The notes beneath the pieces were generated by a model. The model worked only from the letters and a program-made list of their open reading frames with translations. It did not search any database and was not told the DNA's origin. A stretch of DNA of 56,212 nucleotides, from contig BFEA01000385.1 of the NCBI GenBank assembly GCA_003427395.1, positions 990,150-1,046,361 of the forward strand. Direction: 5' to 3'. Positions 12,730-25,520 of the stretch are shown here, in pieces (position 1 is the first letter of the stretch; every line of letters begins with the position of its first letter). This DNA comes from Chara braunii. Taxonomy: Eukaryota > Streptophyta > Charophyceae > Charales > Characeae. A program made the translations under genes and the position numbers.

Positions 12730-14420
12730 TAATACATTATGGCATGCACACTTAAGGTTTACTACTGACAGATATACATAGTCCATATGCGTTCGATGCG
12801 AGCTCAAATAGCACCCAGTAGCTAACTTGCACATAGACATGCACACATACATTCACAAATAGACATACACTCGCCCACAAACATACAGACGCACACAGTC
12901 ACACGTAGACACACAGACACACAAACACAAACAGACAAACAAACAAATAAACACACAAACATGTACAGACGTACACAAAGACACAGACAGAGACATAAAC
13001 AGAGACACAAACATGCACGAATGTAAACAGAGATGAACAGACAGACATGCACAGACATACACAAACACATTCTGACAAACAAATACACAATCATACAAAC
13101 ACAGACAAAAGTACAGCCACAGAGGTAGACATACACTCGCACACAGACCCAAACAGACCCACACATCCACACAAAGACATACAAACACACATAGATACAC
13201 AAACACATTATGACATGCAAGCTTCAGGTTGACTACTGCATGCCAAACAACCACATATACAGACACAAAAGCAGTCACATACACAGATATACAAACAACC
13301 ATGTACACAAAGACGAATTGACAGACGTGCACAGACATTCAAAAACACATTCTGCCATGCACACTTCAGGTTGACCACTGCGTGTCAAACACATACCATA
13401 CACGTCCGTTATGAGTTGAAATGTTACTCAGTAGTTAACTTGCACACAGTCATGCTCACATACATACACAGATACACATACACAATCATACAAACAGAGA
13501 CAAACGTTAAGCCACATAGGTAGACATACACTCGCACACAGCCACACAAAGACATACAGACACATACAAATACACAAACACATTCTGACATGCACGCTTC
13601 AAGTTGACTACTGCATGTCAAACAACCACATACACAAACATACAAACAGCCACATACAGAGACACACAAACAGCCACATACACAGACACACAAACAACCA
13701 CATACACATAGATGGATTGACAGACATGCACAGATATACACAAACACATTCTGCCATGCACGCTTCAGGTTGACAACTTCGTGTCAAACACAGACCATAT
13801 ACATCCGTTGCAAGTTGAAATAGCGAGCAATAGCTAACTTGCACACAGACACACATAGACGCACACAGCCAGACAAAGACGTACAGACACACACATATAC
13901 ACATACACATTCTGACATGCACACTTCAGGTTGCGTTCCAAACAACCACATGCACAAATATACAAACAGTCACGTACAGAGACACACAAACAGTCACATA
14001 CACAGAGACACAAACAACCACATACACTTAGACATACTGACAGACATGCACAGACACATTCTACCATGCACGCTTCAGGTTGACTACTGCGTTCCAAACA
14101 CAGACCATACACATTTATTGCGAGTTGAAATAGCATGCAGTAGCTAACTTGCACACACACAAAAACACATACGCACACAGTCACACAAAGATAGACTCAC
14201 AGTCATACAGCCATATACACAGTCACACTTCTGGTTGACTGCTACGTATCAAACATATACCATACATGCCCGTTGTGAGTTGAAATAGCACACAATAGTT
14301 AACTTGTACATAGACATGCTTACATACATACACAGGTATACATACAAAATCATACAAAGACAAACAAACGTAGATAAACTTTGATATCACTTTTATCACG
14401 TATGTCAACTATAGACACAC
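12730..14420. repeat. CACA-rich higher-order minisatellite array
   Basis: A core close to CATGCACRCTTCAGGTTGAC followed by TACTGCRTGYCAAACA recurs near 12742, 13212, 13354, 13588, 13753, 13915, 14063 and 14221. Two core types alternate. One is followed by AACCACATACACA. The other is followed by CCATACAC..CGTTGCGAGTTGAAATAGC and then TAGCTAACTTGCACA. The true period is thus about 310-400 bp (two cores), separated by ACACAT-rich filler. Open frames here, rich in Cys/Val or Thr/His, are low-complexity artefacts. Confidence 0.85.
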
Positions 14421-15560
14421 ACTTAATTCAAACGCTTGTTCAACTTCAAATTAATATTTGAGTAACAATCATGGTATTGAGTGCAGTGGTTTCAAACATT
14501 TACAGGACCGAGGAACCCTTATCGTCTTGTCATGTAGGAGTGTACTAAGGAGTAATGTTTAACTTTTATGTCACTTTTATTACGTGTGTCAACTATACCT
14601 CTTACGGTGTCTACGAGGAATAATTTACCTTCACCCAATGAGTTATTATAATCCTTAGATTGATGTATTCATGTTGAACTTTTAACTCACATATGACCGT
14701 TTTTATATGTCGTGCAACATGTGAGTCAGTTGATGACATTTTTGTTTCATCTCTACCATAAGGATCACAAGAGGTAGAATTCATAAGACTGATCCGTATA
14801 TATATCGCACATCGAAGCGCCGATCTCCCGGATTGACTCATGACTCAAATCGACGTATTTGACGAGTTTCTGCACTAGTGCATTTTTGTTTTAAACATGA
14901 TAAGGTTCAATCTCATGATTCATGCTAAGCAGGTCACCCCTCTATATAAGTCATAAATATAGCATACGGGCTCGACGATGTCATAATGCTTAGCTATATG
15001 CGGGCACATAATCAATTGTCATAACAACATACTATGCAATATACAAAGGTACATGACAATTTTTGTGGTTCATTGTCTAATGTGGTATTTCACATGTCGA
15101 TTGAAAAATTGTAATTGAAAGGTAAAACTCGGGGGACCTTTATTCCCTTGATCCGGGGCGGTAAAAAAAAACACTGCCCAACCTCTTCGCGCCCTGATTC
15201 AAGCACAAGCAATGGTTACAAAAAGCGATCAAAGGTCCATGATCGTGACCCTGAGGGTGAACTTGTATGTTAGACAATGTTACTGAATCCGATTATCTAT
15301 ATATTATCTAATAAACTGATAACAGCGAGACAATAAAAATAACTATTATTCGCAAATGTATTTTTTTTATAGAAAAATGATTTCCTCAAAACTAATCGAT
15401 GAGGAGTCGGGGCCAACTCACATGTCCATCCTATAAAGAGGTTAAGTCGGACCGACATGACTTTTGGAATATCTCATTCTTACTCAGTTGTATATTCATA
15501 ATGTACAAGTTTAGGAGTTGAGTCATCTTACTCAGTCATCACATTTTCATATAAACAATA
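14421..15560. other. Intergenic, no gene recognised
   Basis: AT-leaning sequence without frames above 80 codons, transposon ends or RNA motifs that I can support. Confidence 0.5.
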
Positions 15561-15567
15561 ACACCTT

Positions 15568-15620
15568 GTCGGTGCGAATACCCTTACAAGGATATCCGCC
15601 CTGGTTTTTGCAAGTAACAA
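15568..15620 (+). repeat. Family A dispersed hairpin repeat, copy 2
   Basis: TGTCGGTGCG then ATACCCTTACAAGGATAT (15578-15595) then CCGCCCTGGTTTTT and CAAG. It is nearly identical to copy 3 at 28736-28790. The right stem arm carries G to A (AAGGATAT), weakening one pair. Both copies are followed within about 130 bp by TTGACTG and a GAGTGYGTGRGCG block, so the repeat is longer than the hairpin. Confidence 0.8.
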
Positions 15621-15829
15621 AAATAAGTTTGATTCGAAATGTTGAGTACAGTGTGCGAATCGCGATTGAGTTTCTTTTACACTGACTTAATGGTTGACTG
15701 AAAGTAGAGAGTGTGTGAGCGTTGTCAAGCGCATCGAGTCCCGCCTTTCCTCACAGAGTGCGGGAACCCTCCCGGTCATGTCACGCATGAGTTAAAAAAA
15801 ACTTTTAAAGACAATTCGAGGATGACTTG

Positions 15830-16170
15830 AAATAACCCCACCGACCATCGAGACGATTGTGGTTGCATCATCCCTTCACCGCTCTAACCATGTGCGCCAA
15901 TTGTACATCCAGCGGTCTCCTACGACAGGATAGGTTCCCACGGGGCACAACTTCCATCCCCAAAGGGTTGTCACCACCCTTAGGGGCGTATCCCTGTCGA
16001 GCTATCGACCCATATGTGAAAGTTTTTACATGAAATTGCAGAAGCGGGTGAGTCGAGGGCGCGTAGGTACGATAGAGTAAAACGTCATCGTGCCCCGAAT
16101 ATTGCTCGTAGCTCAGGGCGCTGATCTCCCAAGTTCGAGGCATACGTTGGTCGACTAGGATGATCTCGGC
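15830..16170 (-). repeat. Family B dispersed repeat, copy 2 (inverted)
   Basis: The reverse complement aligns block by block with copies at 10690-11115 and 36130-36600: CCTAGTCGACC, TACGCGCCCTCG, GGGATACGCCC, GGTGACAAC, CCTATCCTGTCGTAGG, AGAGCGGTGAAGGGA. A 91-codon frame (15868-16143) lies in the same register as the open frames of the other copies. No known domain is visible. Confidence 0.7.
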
Positions 16171-16205
16171 CAGACCTGAAACCCATCAGTCAATCCTAAT
16201 CCCTT

Positions 16206-16270
16206 GCACACAACTCACACACACACACACATAAATACACACACGTACACATATATATATATATATATAA
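16206..16270. repeat. (CA)n followed by (TA)n
   Basis: Interrupted CA repeat to about 16240, then TA dinucleotides to 16270. Confidence 0.9.
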
Positions 16271-16999
16271 CTTATTAACGCAAAACACGCATGTCATCAA
16301 TAAAGTATACATATATAAAAAATAAAAATAAAACATTTTTCCAATCATAATCTGGACAACGATTAGTGTCGAGATACAACGTTTAAAATGTATACACTGC
16401 AATGATGAATCACCTATAGTTGATATGAACTGATGAAATGATGCCAAAAACAATTATTCCTCGTCCTTAATAAAATTGAAATTTCAAACAACACTTAAAA
16501 CGAATACAGTGCACTGTTGAATCAACTACAGTTGATATGAACATGTGAAATAACCATGTCAAAAACAATTATTCTTTGTCCGTGATAAAATTAAAATTTC
16601 AAGTTATAACTACGAAAGGTTATAGGGTCAGTTAATTTCCTTGTTGACATATAGGAAAAACTTCTAACTTTACTCAATTTCCTCAATTGTAGTCCTACTA
16701 ATTGAGATCTGTTGTCATAATTTTTTATGTCAGATCCATGAGCCAAGCCTCAGACTGTCATGAAATAGTCCTACCTTAAACCACCAGTACACCCGAGGCT
16801 AAATGTACGAGCCAAAGTTTTGAATTTTGCCGAGCTTGAAAGCAACCGGTACCAGCTCTTGGAAAGGAGAGGTCGGTACCGGTACCGGTGCCGGCCTTGC
16901 TCTAATTGAGTGGTGGACCTGCAGGACTGAAAGGAGGATGATGTTTTCACTCACTCGCCACCCAGACAAGCTCCGGTTGCCTAGTTACAACTCCTGAAC

Positions 17000-17830
17000 G
17001 TTATTGCCTTCAAATTCATCCCCGCATGACCCTAATTGCAGCCAGATACATTCAGGAAAGAGTTAGCATAAGTGTGCGCTTGGAAGAACGGGCTGACACT
17101 CTGAACCACTTCCTCCCCGCCTCTCACGGGAAGTGATTTCTTTTATTTCTTTTTTTTTTCAGAATGAGGATAGTCTTTTGTTACTTTTTGAAAAACAAAG
17201 GGAAAAAAAAAATGAAAGAGACGCACGTTTGCCTTCAGATTCATTCAGACGGGCCGTTATCTCAACCAGATACATTGAGGAAAGAGCTAGACTGAGGGCA
17301 TACTCACATTAGGACCTTTTTACAGATTTATGGACGTGATTGTGGTTAGATGCATCCAGGTCTGGCCGTAATCGCAGTCAGATGCGTTTAAAAATGAGTA
17401 TGCCCTGAGTGTGCCCTGGGAAGAAAGGGCCTAACACTCTGAATCACTTCCTCCCCGCCTCTCACGGGGAGTGATTTCAAAATAACAATAGGTTCTCTAT
17501 CTTTTTGAAAAACAATGGGCGAAAAAAAAAATGGAAGGGCGCATGTTCGTCATCGGATTCCTTCAGGCGGGGTCGTTATTGCAGTCAGATACGTTCGGGA
17601 AAGTAGCGGTGTTATTATGCCCTTACCAGATATAGACCGGAGGTGGGGAGGCAAGGAGTGTGTACAAAAAAGACAAACACCTGTTTTTTTCCAGAGAAAA
17701 CAAAAAAAAGAAAAAACAGAAAAGAAAAATTCACGCGGACATTTTTTCAGCTACGCTCTGGACGTGATTGTGATTAGATTCATCCATGTCTGTCCGTAAC
17801 TGTAATGAAAGTTTTTCTTTTTTCCATCAT
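17000..17830. repeat. Tandem direct repeat, period about 337 bp
   Basis: CACTTCCTCCCCGCCTCTCACGGG occurs near 17107 and 17444 with matching flanks: AACACTCTGAA upstream; TTTTTGAAAAACAA and a poly(A) run downstream; then TTCAGRCGGG..CGTTAT and AGATACRTT..GGAAAG. A third partial unit follows at about 17745-17800 (GGACGTGATTGTG block, also at 17333). Confidence 0.8.
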
Positions 17831-19739
17831 GATCCGTGTCAGTCCGGCAGGGCATTCTGCTATTTTTGCAGCCGTGCATATTTTCACATGCACGGAATGA
17901 ACTAGGAGCAACATCACCGTCCATTTGCCTTTTGTTGTTATGCCCAGCGGCTTCTCCTCACGTTGCACTACTAGGCCTTCCCCAAGGTGCGAAATCTTCA
18001 TGTGGCGACAAGTTCATTTTTCTGTAAAGTTGGGGTCGTGTACTGGTGGTTTAAATAACATTTCTCCTCTTCATGCAACTCCGGAACATTCTCAAGTAAT
18101 ATCCTTGGGTTAGTCGTCATTGTCCAACATTTAACTCAAAGGTGTACTTCATCCTTGTCACCTTGCTCTCACTTCTATTATAATACCTTCATACAAGCTC
18201 CTGGAATGGTAGGACTGAAGAATGTTTTTAAAGTCGTAACCCCCCATAGTTTCCCAGGTCTTGCCGCCTGCCAAATATTTAGGAATCTATCATTCTCATA
18301 TGTACGACAAATTTACGATCTTGACTGATAGTACATATCTGTTATCATTTTCTTTCTCATGTGTTTACCCCTTAATGCCCGAGCGTAATAGAGAAATCAC
18401 CGGGTAATCCGAATACTATATGTCTGGTGGTCGTAGCTACATAGAGTGTTTGTTTTTGTTATTGTGATTACCTCGTGAGGCTATGCGTGTAATTGACCTC
18501 CTCAACGAGACGGTTGAGATGTGATGTTTATGGAGATCATATAGAATTTTCAGGTATAGTGTCTAACCAAGATAAATCTAACGTCCTTCGCAAGCCTGAG
18601 TCTCTAGCGAGTCCAGGCGAGCGAACTCATTATCATCAAATATCAAGGTGGCGACGCGCCCACCTCGCATGACTTTGTCTGTACGAGTGTCGTAGAAACT
18701 ACGACACGAAAGGGTCGACTCGGTCTGAATAAATGTCGATTCTCCATGTCTCGGATCCGAATAACGCAGAAACGGTCGTCCGAGCTGTATTGACGAATAT
18801 CTGCTCGAGTGTCTGGGAAAAATCCCTGCCCAGCTCGACGCATTCCGATGAAGTCGATCCATTGTGTAGGCGTGTCATCTCAAACCATCAAAAATTGTTT
18901 TGCGTCTCTGATCAGTCGATCATTAGGTGTACCACAGATGAGCAAGTATCTGACCATGGTGAGGTCTCGTCGACCACCATCCATATGTCCACAAGAAGAA
19001 CTACATAAAGCATTGATCAAATTAAAAATTCGACGTTCCTCTCACTCAAACTCCGTTGTAGAAACAACAACTCGCTTGGAACTCCGAAGTCTGTTGTCAG
19101 GCGCCAGACGATAATGATGAACATAAGTAAAAGGACTATGTTGTTAGTTATAATGCAGTAGCATTACATGAAAGAGTCATTTCACCTCCAAGATATCTTT
19201 GCGTATAGACTCCACTCATCGCTGTGTCGAACCATCAAATATGTCATTTATGTGTCAAGTGAAGTCGGTACAAAATAGATAGATCCTCGACGGATGCCAT
19301 AGATTTCCTTGCCAAAATCTCGGTTTGTCCCTCACGAAAAGACGGTTAAAAAATCGTAAATCCAACACCTCATTCGTTTTGTTTCGATCTTGTCCTCTGC
19401 GGAGCTTAATAAACTGACATTTCGTTAAAATTGACATTTTTTTTACTATTTTCATGACATTGGGCATCCAAGAAAAAACTATGATTTTTAGCGTGGTTTT
19501 GTGCCCTCGACACCATTGATAGTCTGGCGTCCTAGGGACTCCGGACCATCTAATATATCTCGACGTGAAGTACCGTCAAAATGTATTTAAGGGTCGAAAA
19601 AAATTGAAAAAAAAATTGAGGCACTTCAGATAGTCCGACGTCCCCAGGACGTCGAACCATCAATGGTTTGATGTGGTCGACACAAAAAAATTCTAAAAAC
19701 TATTGTGCTTTTTTAGAAGATCAATTTTATGACAATAGT
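17831..19739. other. Intergenic with one strong hairpin, no gene recognised
   Basis: No frame above about 100 codons. A perfect 9-pair hairpin with a 3-nt loop is at 18687-18707 (GTGTCGTAG, AAA, CTACGACAC). The phrase GTCGAACCATCA and variants recur several times between 18880 and 19680, suggesting a degenerate repeat. Confidence 0.5.
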
Positions 19740-19747
19740 AAAAAATG

Positions 19748-19924
19748 CTAGGCTACCAGATTGGTCCGGAGTTACTTGCCCGACCGGGCCAAAAAAAATA
19801 AAAAATATAAACAGTACAAAATTATTTTTACATTTTATTTTTTATTCTTAGGTTACCAGCCGGGCCGCCCACGTCACCCTATTTTCCCAGACGTCCCGGC
19901 CGTGCAAGAACGAGAGAAGATCCT

Positions 19925-19960
<36 letters not shown>

Positions 19961-20329
19961 AAAAACAAACTATGTTTTGTAGCAAAATAAGTTGAACAAC
20001 TTTTGCCTCAAGGTTACATCGAAATTTTTTACCAAATTTAAAATAAAAAATAAAGCTAAAACATAATTTTTTTTTTTTTATTTTTTTTTTTTTGGGGGCT
20101 CGGTCGGGCAAGTGGCCCCGGGCCGCTTTGGTAGCCTAGTTTTATTCTAAATTTTGTGAATAATTTCGATGTGACCCTGAGGCAAAAGTTGTTCAGTTTT
20201 TTTTTCTGCATTATATAGTTTTTTTTCCAATTTTTTTGATTTTGTTTTTCTTTTTTTTTTGTTGGGACCTTTCCTAGTCCTTGCACGGGCTGGCTACCCA
20301 GGACCTGGGCGACTCGGCTGGTAGCCTGG
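19748..20329 (-). mobile_element. E3: ~282-bp inverted-repeat element split by E1
   Basis: Starts with CTAGGCTACC (19748-19757) and ends with its inverted form GGTAGCCTGG (20320-20329). Orientation is opposite to E1 and E2: the GGGCAAGT-type end is on the left here and the ...GCACGGGCTGGC end on the right. Removing E1 and one copy of its 8-bp duplication leaves about 282 bp, nearly the same size as E1, so both are non-autonomous (MITE-like). Flanking 8-mers (AAAAAATG and ACAAATGT) are not an exact duplication, consistent with an older insertion. Confidence 0.7.
19848..20139 (+). mobile_element. E1: 292-bp MITE nested in E3, 8-bp target duplication
   Basis: Ends are TTAGGTTACC (19848-19857) and GGTAGCCTAG (20130-20139). 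TTTTATTC is present exactly at 19840-19847 and 20140-20147. The left subterminal GGCCGTGCAAG block and the right GGTCGGGCAAGTGG block match the two ends of E2. An internal poly(A) run (about 19927-19957) and the GTTGAACAACTTTTG segment also recur in E2 and E3. The 8-bp duplication fits hAT-type cut-and-paste elements; the superfamily is inferred only. Confidence 0.85.
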
Positions 20330-20583
20330 ACAAATGTCGATCTTAAAGAAATGTTTGTTAATATTTAATTTCTCAGTTCCACGCACCTGCAGAAGAAGGT
20401 TGTCACAGTTGACATGTTCGACATCTGTAAGATGCAAATAAATTCGTTAGAGAATTTTTACTATGTTAAAAAATGTGAGCTACTCCTCTCCTTGGGCTTT
20501 ATTTTTCAGTCAAATGAATTATTCTAAGCTCCAAGGAGTTGCCACAGATCACGTACTTTGAGCCAAGCAACCATGTCAAAAGT

Positions 20584-20877
20584 TTATTTATTGATGATTT
20601 TGAAGTGGTTTGCTTGAATCCATTTAAGAAATTCGATGTCATCAAAAATGCCTATGCAAGCATTGTAATACAAAATAAGTCGCAGATACAACCATCTAAT
20701 TTCATGGTCGTAGAGCGCTCGCAATTCCTCGTCCTCGTACCCATAAATAATGTATAAGTCAACCCAGCCTGGACGTTGGGTTTGAACGAAGTTGGGTTCG
20801 AAGGCTTGTAAATAAGTTGAGGTCGTAAATAAATAGGTTCGTGGCAGGTTTCTCGTCGTGCCACAATCTATCCTCAA
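20584..20877 (-). CDS. Hypothetical 97-residue frame, unrecognised
   Basis: The frame runs from an ATG at 20877 to a stop at 20584. Its translation is not low-complexity: it is rich in Tyr, Leu, Ile, Asp and Glu, with a run reading YIIYGYEDEELRALYDHEI followed by WLYLRLILYY. That looks more protein-like than other frames nearby. I recognise no family. It overlaps an open frame in another register upstream (20759-20944), so it may be a fragment of a degraded transposon gene or chance. No promoter or splice sites can be assigned. Confidence 0.2.
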   Translation of the reverse strand: MRIDCGTTRNLPRTYLFTTSTYLQAFEPNFVQTQRPGWVDLYIIYGYEDEELRALYDHEIRWLYLRLILYYNACIGIFDDIEFLKWIQANHFKIINK

Positions 20878-20879
20878 CT

Positions 20880-23763
20880 CTCTTCCGGAGGGAAATACAA
20901 TACTCGGGTTGTAAACAATGCGACCAACTTGTGTGTTTGGTCAAAAGAGGACCTTGAATGACTAAGTCGAAAGGGGAATGTCTGGTTGAAAAGGTTAGGA
21001 AAGAGAATCATAACAACAAGTACCGCAGGCATATGAAAAGGAAATATGAGAGACTCTCAGGAGTATCTAAATCTAACCAATGTTCAAACAGACTTTTATC
21101 TTCTTCTTCTTTACATATCTTCTCGTTATCTTACTACCTTATTTTGATTGATAAGTTAAAACTTATTTCCTAATCCCACATCCAGACTTCGCGCTTCTTT
21201 TGACGAGTGCCTTTTCGCGACAGAAGTCGCCTATTTGCGTTCCGTTGTAAATTTATATTGACTAAGGCTGAGTTTTCTTTGCATTAACCTTTTAAACTAA
21301 AAGATAGCTCCTAGAGCCTCCACCTGAAGGGTTTGCTAATTCAGTCTTTTTCCTATGTAAGCGCGCAGGGAACATCAATTCTGACTCATTTTCATCGTAC
21401 GTCTCACCCTCTAGGAAGTGTTCTGAAGTACTTATCCTCCTCGCTCAAGCCACAAAACTCGGAACATAGTAGTCAGACTGTCTTCACCAAATCGGCAAAG
21501 TACTCCCTCATTGAACGGACTACTCCGGGTCGATGACAGGACTGACTCCTAAAGCAACGAACACCCGCCCTGAATTTCCTCATAGAGCGAGGAAACCTTT
21601 AGACTTAGGATCAGGTTAACTACCCTGAACGTCTAGACGTGAAAATAACGTAAACGAACTATAATTTCATACAGGAGGAAAAAAAATGTTGGGACTCGTT
21701 TGGACGGGAAGTAAATCGGGAGGGTCATTCTCGATAAAAAAAAGAACCTTGGGATTAACAATGTTCGTTCATTTCCTTTTCTTTATATCAAAAGTTCCTT
21801 TTATGGCCCTCGTTGCTTTTCTTTTCCATAGTCTGATTATTACTTGTCAAACAGGTGAAAACAAAGCAGAGAAAGGCAGGGAAGCATTTAACATTCTCTT
21901 CGGCAAAATATGAAATTTCATCCCTGCTCACTTCTTTTTCATTCACGTGCATGCTAAGCAAAATCAACAACCCAAATTCAACCGCAGGCATCCTTCTCAA
22001 GTTTAACCCAGTATCCCACACAAGCATGTCCATCAAACTCTTATCTCATTTAGCCTTTTTTCCGAGCAAAAAAAAAAGAAAAAAGGTCATACATCATGAG
22101 GGTGCACACAGGTGTGAGATGATTTTTGTCATTCACTGACCTTGAGTAGACGAGGTTTTAATTGAGAAGTGGTCCAATGTATGGTATGAGTAATCAACTA
22201 GTCCCAGTCAACTCTTAGCTCGTAAGTCTTACTCGAGGCAGTACCAAATGTGAAGGCGGCGAGTTACTCGAGTCCCAAAACAAAACGTCGGTCCCAAAAG
22301 AGTCACAACTTGTCCCACATCAGTGCCAACTTATCCCATATGGTCGCACATTAGTGGCGACTAGTACGAAGTGGTTTCAAATGATCCCACGCTAACCCTT
22401 CCAACTCCAGATGACGTTGCTCATCAAAATAATTTTTTTTAATCCTCACGAACTATAAACACCTTGTTTATTCTCTCGGCACCGCATGTCACTAGTGCCA
22501 CTAATTTCACTTGGTCAATGTTAAACGTCCTACCTTTGCTGGCATATAAGAAAAAAAATGGCGTACCATTTTCTGGACAGTACCTCAATCAATGTTCATC
22601 GTAACACCGTAATAGTCCCACTTCGAAAATATTCCTCTATTAGCACTAACAACGAGCCCTTTTGACAGGCTAGCACTTTCTTCCCCACTTAGTACCTCCT
22701 GACGAGTCTCAATTTCGACAGCATAACGCTACTAAAATCAGTGTCGTTGAGGCCGAAAAAACTAATTTGGAATAATACATTACGATCAATCTGATCAAAG
22801 TTGAAGAACGAAATGACTTCATGGACACCTTAGAGTTTGTTGTAATAGGTACTAAAAAATGGTAACTTCAGTAAAGTCAAAAAAAAAGTTATAATTGTAC
22901 TATGGGGCAAAATAAAGTTTGCAATTACGTTTGAGACAACCTATCTAGTCAAAAAGTTGGGTTGCATACATTGTCGAAAACACAATTCGAAACTGTATTT
23001 TGGTCTATGGTGCAATTATAGCTCATTTTTGTGATTCTCACGTAGTTTTCAAAAAAACAAAACCACAAACCTAAAACACTAAACTGTTTGAATGAAGAAA
23101 AAAAAGTGTCAATGTATGTAATATATGTGTTATTACTAGTTATATATGTGATGTACAATAATAATGTAAAAAACATATTGCATTTGTCAATGTCAGAGAT
23201 ATTATTGTAAGCTCTAACATTTTAAACACATGAAAAAAAAACTATGGTAAAAAAAAAATTGTTATCTCAAGTTTTACTAAGGTTTGTACAACATGATAGA
23301 GTTTTTAATACATTTTTCATTGACGAGGTCATTGGTTATATCGCATAATGTCAGTAGATAGTCATATCGCATACTTAATGTGTGTCCTTAAATGCTCATA
23401 TATGTAAATCTATCAAATTGATAAAAAATATGTATATAAAATAATTAACACATATATGTATTCGTGCATTTGTATATAAGAGATAACGAGAGTTCTGAAC
23501 ATAATATTATTAATGTATGAATTGTGACTTTGATATGCACTCTTCACCATAAAGTCATTAAATTTGTAAGTTATACTTGCATGCATTTGTACGATTTTCA
23601 ATTGTAAAAAAACAAATGAAAATTTTTAAATTTCTTAATTTTGTTTGGGTGTTCACAATTCAACATGTAGTATTTTCTAGTATGTGACTTTTTATGAACA
23701 TTAAATATATAAATAATATTATTAAGTATACAGACTTCAAACATACATATGATTTTTTTTTAA
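20880..23763. other. Intergenic, AT-leaning, no gene recognised
   Basis: Only short frames (under 100 codons). The 22140-22400 stretch repeats GTCCCA/GTCCCAAA phrases in a loose way. AT content rises strongly after about 22800. Confidence 0.5.
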
Positions 23764-24473
23764 TGTATTATCTAGGCTACCACCTTGGTCGCCCGGGTCA
23801 TCCTATTTTCTCCGGGCGGCGTGGTCGTGCAAGGATTAGAGAAGGTCCCAATAAAAAAATAAAAATAAAAAAAAATCAAAAGAATCGAAAAAAAAAACTA
23901 TGTTATGTAAAAAAATAAATTGAACAACTTTTGTCTCAGGGTCATATCGCGCTTACATGCCGCCTCAGTGTTCGGACGTTGGGCGATCACTCACTGGGCC
24001 GACAACATCTGTCTGTTTCGATTGCCAAAACTTGGCGCTGGCGGGACCATGGCGGCGCAGGGAAGAACACAGGGGTGTTAGGGGGGGGTGCCGAGGGAGT
24101 TGTGATATGCTTTTGGTCGTTGCTGGTCTCACTTGACTTCTGTCAGGAATCCTGGTTCGGTGGAGGAAGAAGAGCGTGATACGTAGGGGCCATCGGCGGG
24201 TGGGATGCGGACGCTGCACCATACCTGACGAGACCGATCGGGGGTGCTGACCCCTCGATCTTTGATACAAAGGTTTTTTAGGAGGTCTCATGCCCTGACA
24301 CTGTTGTCAGGGTTAGCCCACGAAAGTAAGGAAGACAGGAGCTATAAGAGGTGGATTTCTCATATTCGCTGCACAACAACGAGGGTACGTGAAGATTTCA
24401 CATACGATATCCAACAGAAGCACATATTGACTTCGTGGATTGGGCGTACTCACCTGTCGTAGCCCGTGTTAGG

Positions 24474-24575
<102 letters not shown>

Positions 24576-24689
24576 ATGTTGTACATAGTGGACTGTTTGT
24601 GTTGGATTGTTGATGTTGGTCAGGAATAAGTTTTTGGTTTGGTTTAGGAAATTTGCCACGAATAGGTGAGTGTTGCCCCGCGGGGATTT

Positions 24690-25520
24690 CATCATAGTGG
24701 GCGGTGGGGTTTCTTTGGGAGCCGACACAGATGGGTGAAGTAGTTTAATACCCTGAATCGCGAGGAGGAGGGAGGGTTAGCGTGGTCTCTGACCCCTGTC
24801 ATGCGGGTGGCGGAGTATCACTGCTGGTTTATGAAGATATTGGGTTTGGTTACATATTCAGGTTCAACAATCGTGGGTTTGATTTTCATCTTTTTGTGAT
24901 AAGATTTGGTTTATGTTTCGTTGTTTGGGTAATAGTTGAAGTAATTTGTTGTGAAACTTGTGCAGCATTTCACATGCGATGGAATGAAAGAGAGAGTGCC
25001 GCTTTGTAGAAACGCCACTATGGTGGGCAGTGGGGTTTCCTTGTGAGAAGGTGCAGATTAGTGAAGTGGTTTTCCCTAAATCGTGAGGAGGCGGGTGGGT
25101 TTGCGGGGTCTTTGATCCCTGCCGTGAGGGAGGTAGAGTATTACCGGTGAGACGTTGAATTTGAGTAAGATATTCATTTCATCCTAATAGGCTGCTGTTT
25201 ATTGTCATCTGAATTCTTAAGGAGAAGTGGTGAGCATTGCTCCACAGGGGCTTCGTCATGGAGGGAGGGGAAGCATCCGTAGGGGGTATATGCAGATTGA
25301 AGGAGAGGCCTACCCTAAATCGCGAGGAGGTGGGTGGGTTTTGCGAGGCTTCTTAGCCCCTGCGGCACGGGAGGTAGGGTAATCCCCTGGTTAGTGAAAA
25401 CAACATCATGGTGGGAGTTGGTGTTTTTGTAAAGAGGAGTGTGGGGAGGTGCTATCCGCTTTCAATCGCAGGGAGGTGGGTGGGGTTGCGAGGTCTCTGT
25501 CAGTAGTTGGGGCCTGTGGG
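24690..25520. repeat. Four diverged tandem blocks inside E2
   Basis: The block pattern TGGTGGG..GTGGGGTTT, GTGAAGT, CCCTRAATCGYGAGGAGG, GGGTGGGTT, GGTCTYTGA, CCCCTG..GGGAGGTAG..GTAT is seen near 24697-24825, 25019-25150, 25256-25395 and 25408-25505. Copies share order but differ by many substitutions and small indels. Confidence 0.75.

Noticed and set aside
12822-14184. Several Cys/Val-rich minus frames and Thr/His-rich plus frames in the CACA array
   Set aside because: Product of ACACAT-type low complexity; no signal peptide or domain pattern beyond composition.
16090-16130. GTAGCTCAGGGCGCTGATC with AAGTTCGAGGC as a tRNA
   Set aside because: A-box and B-box are only about 20 nt apart and the sequence belongs to family B, whose other copies do not keep it.
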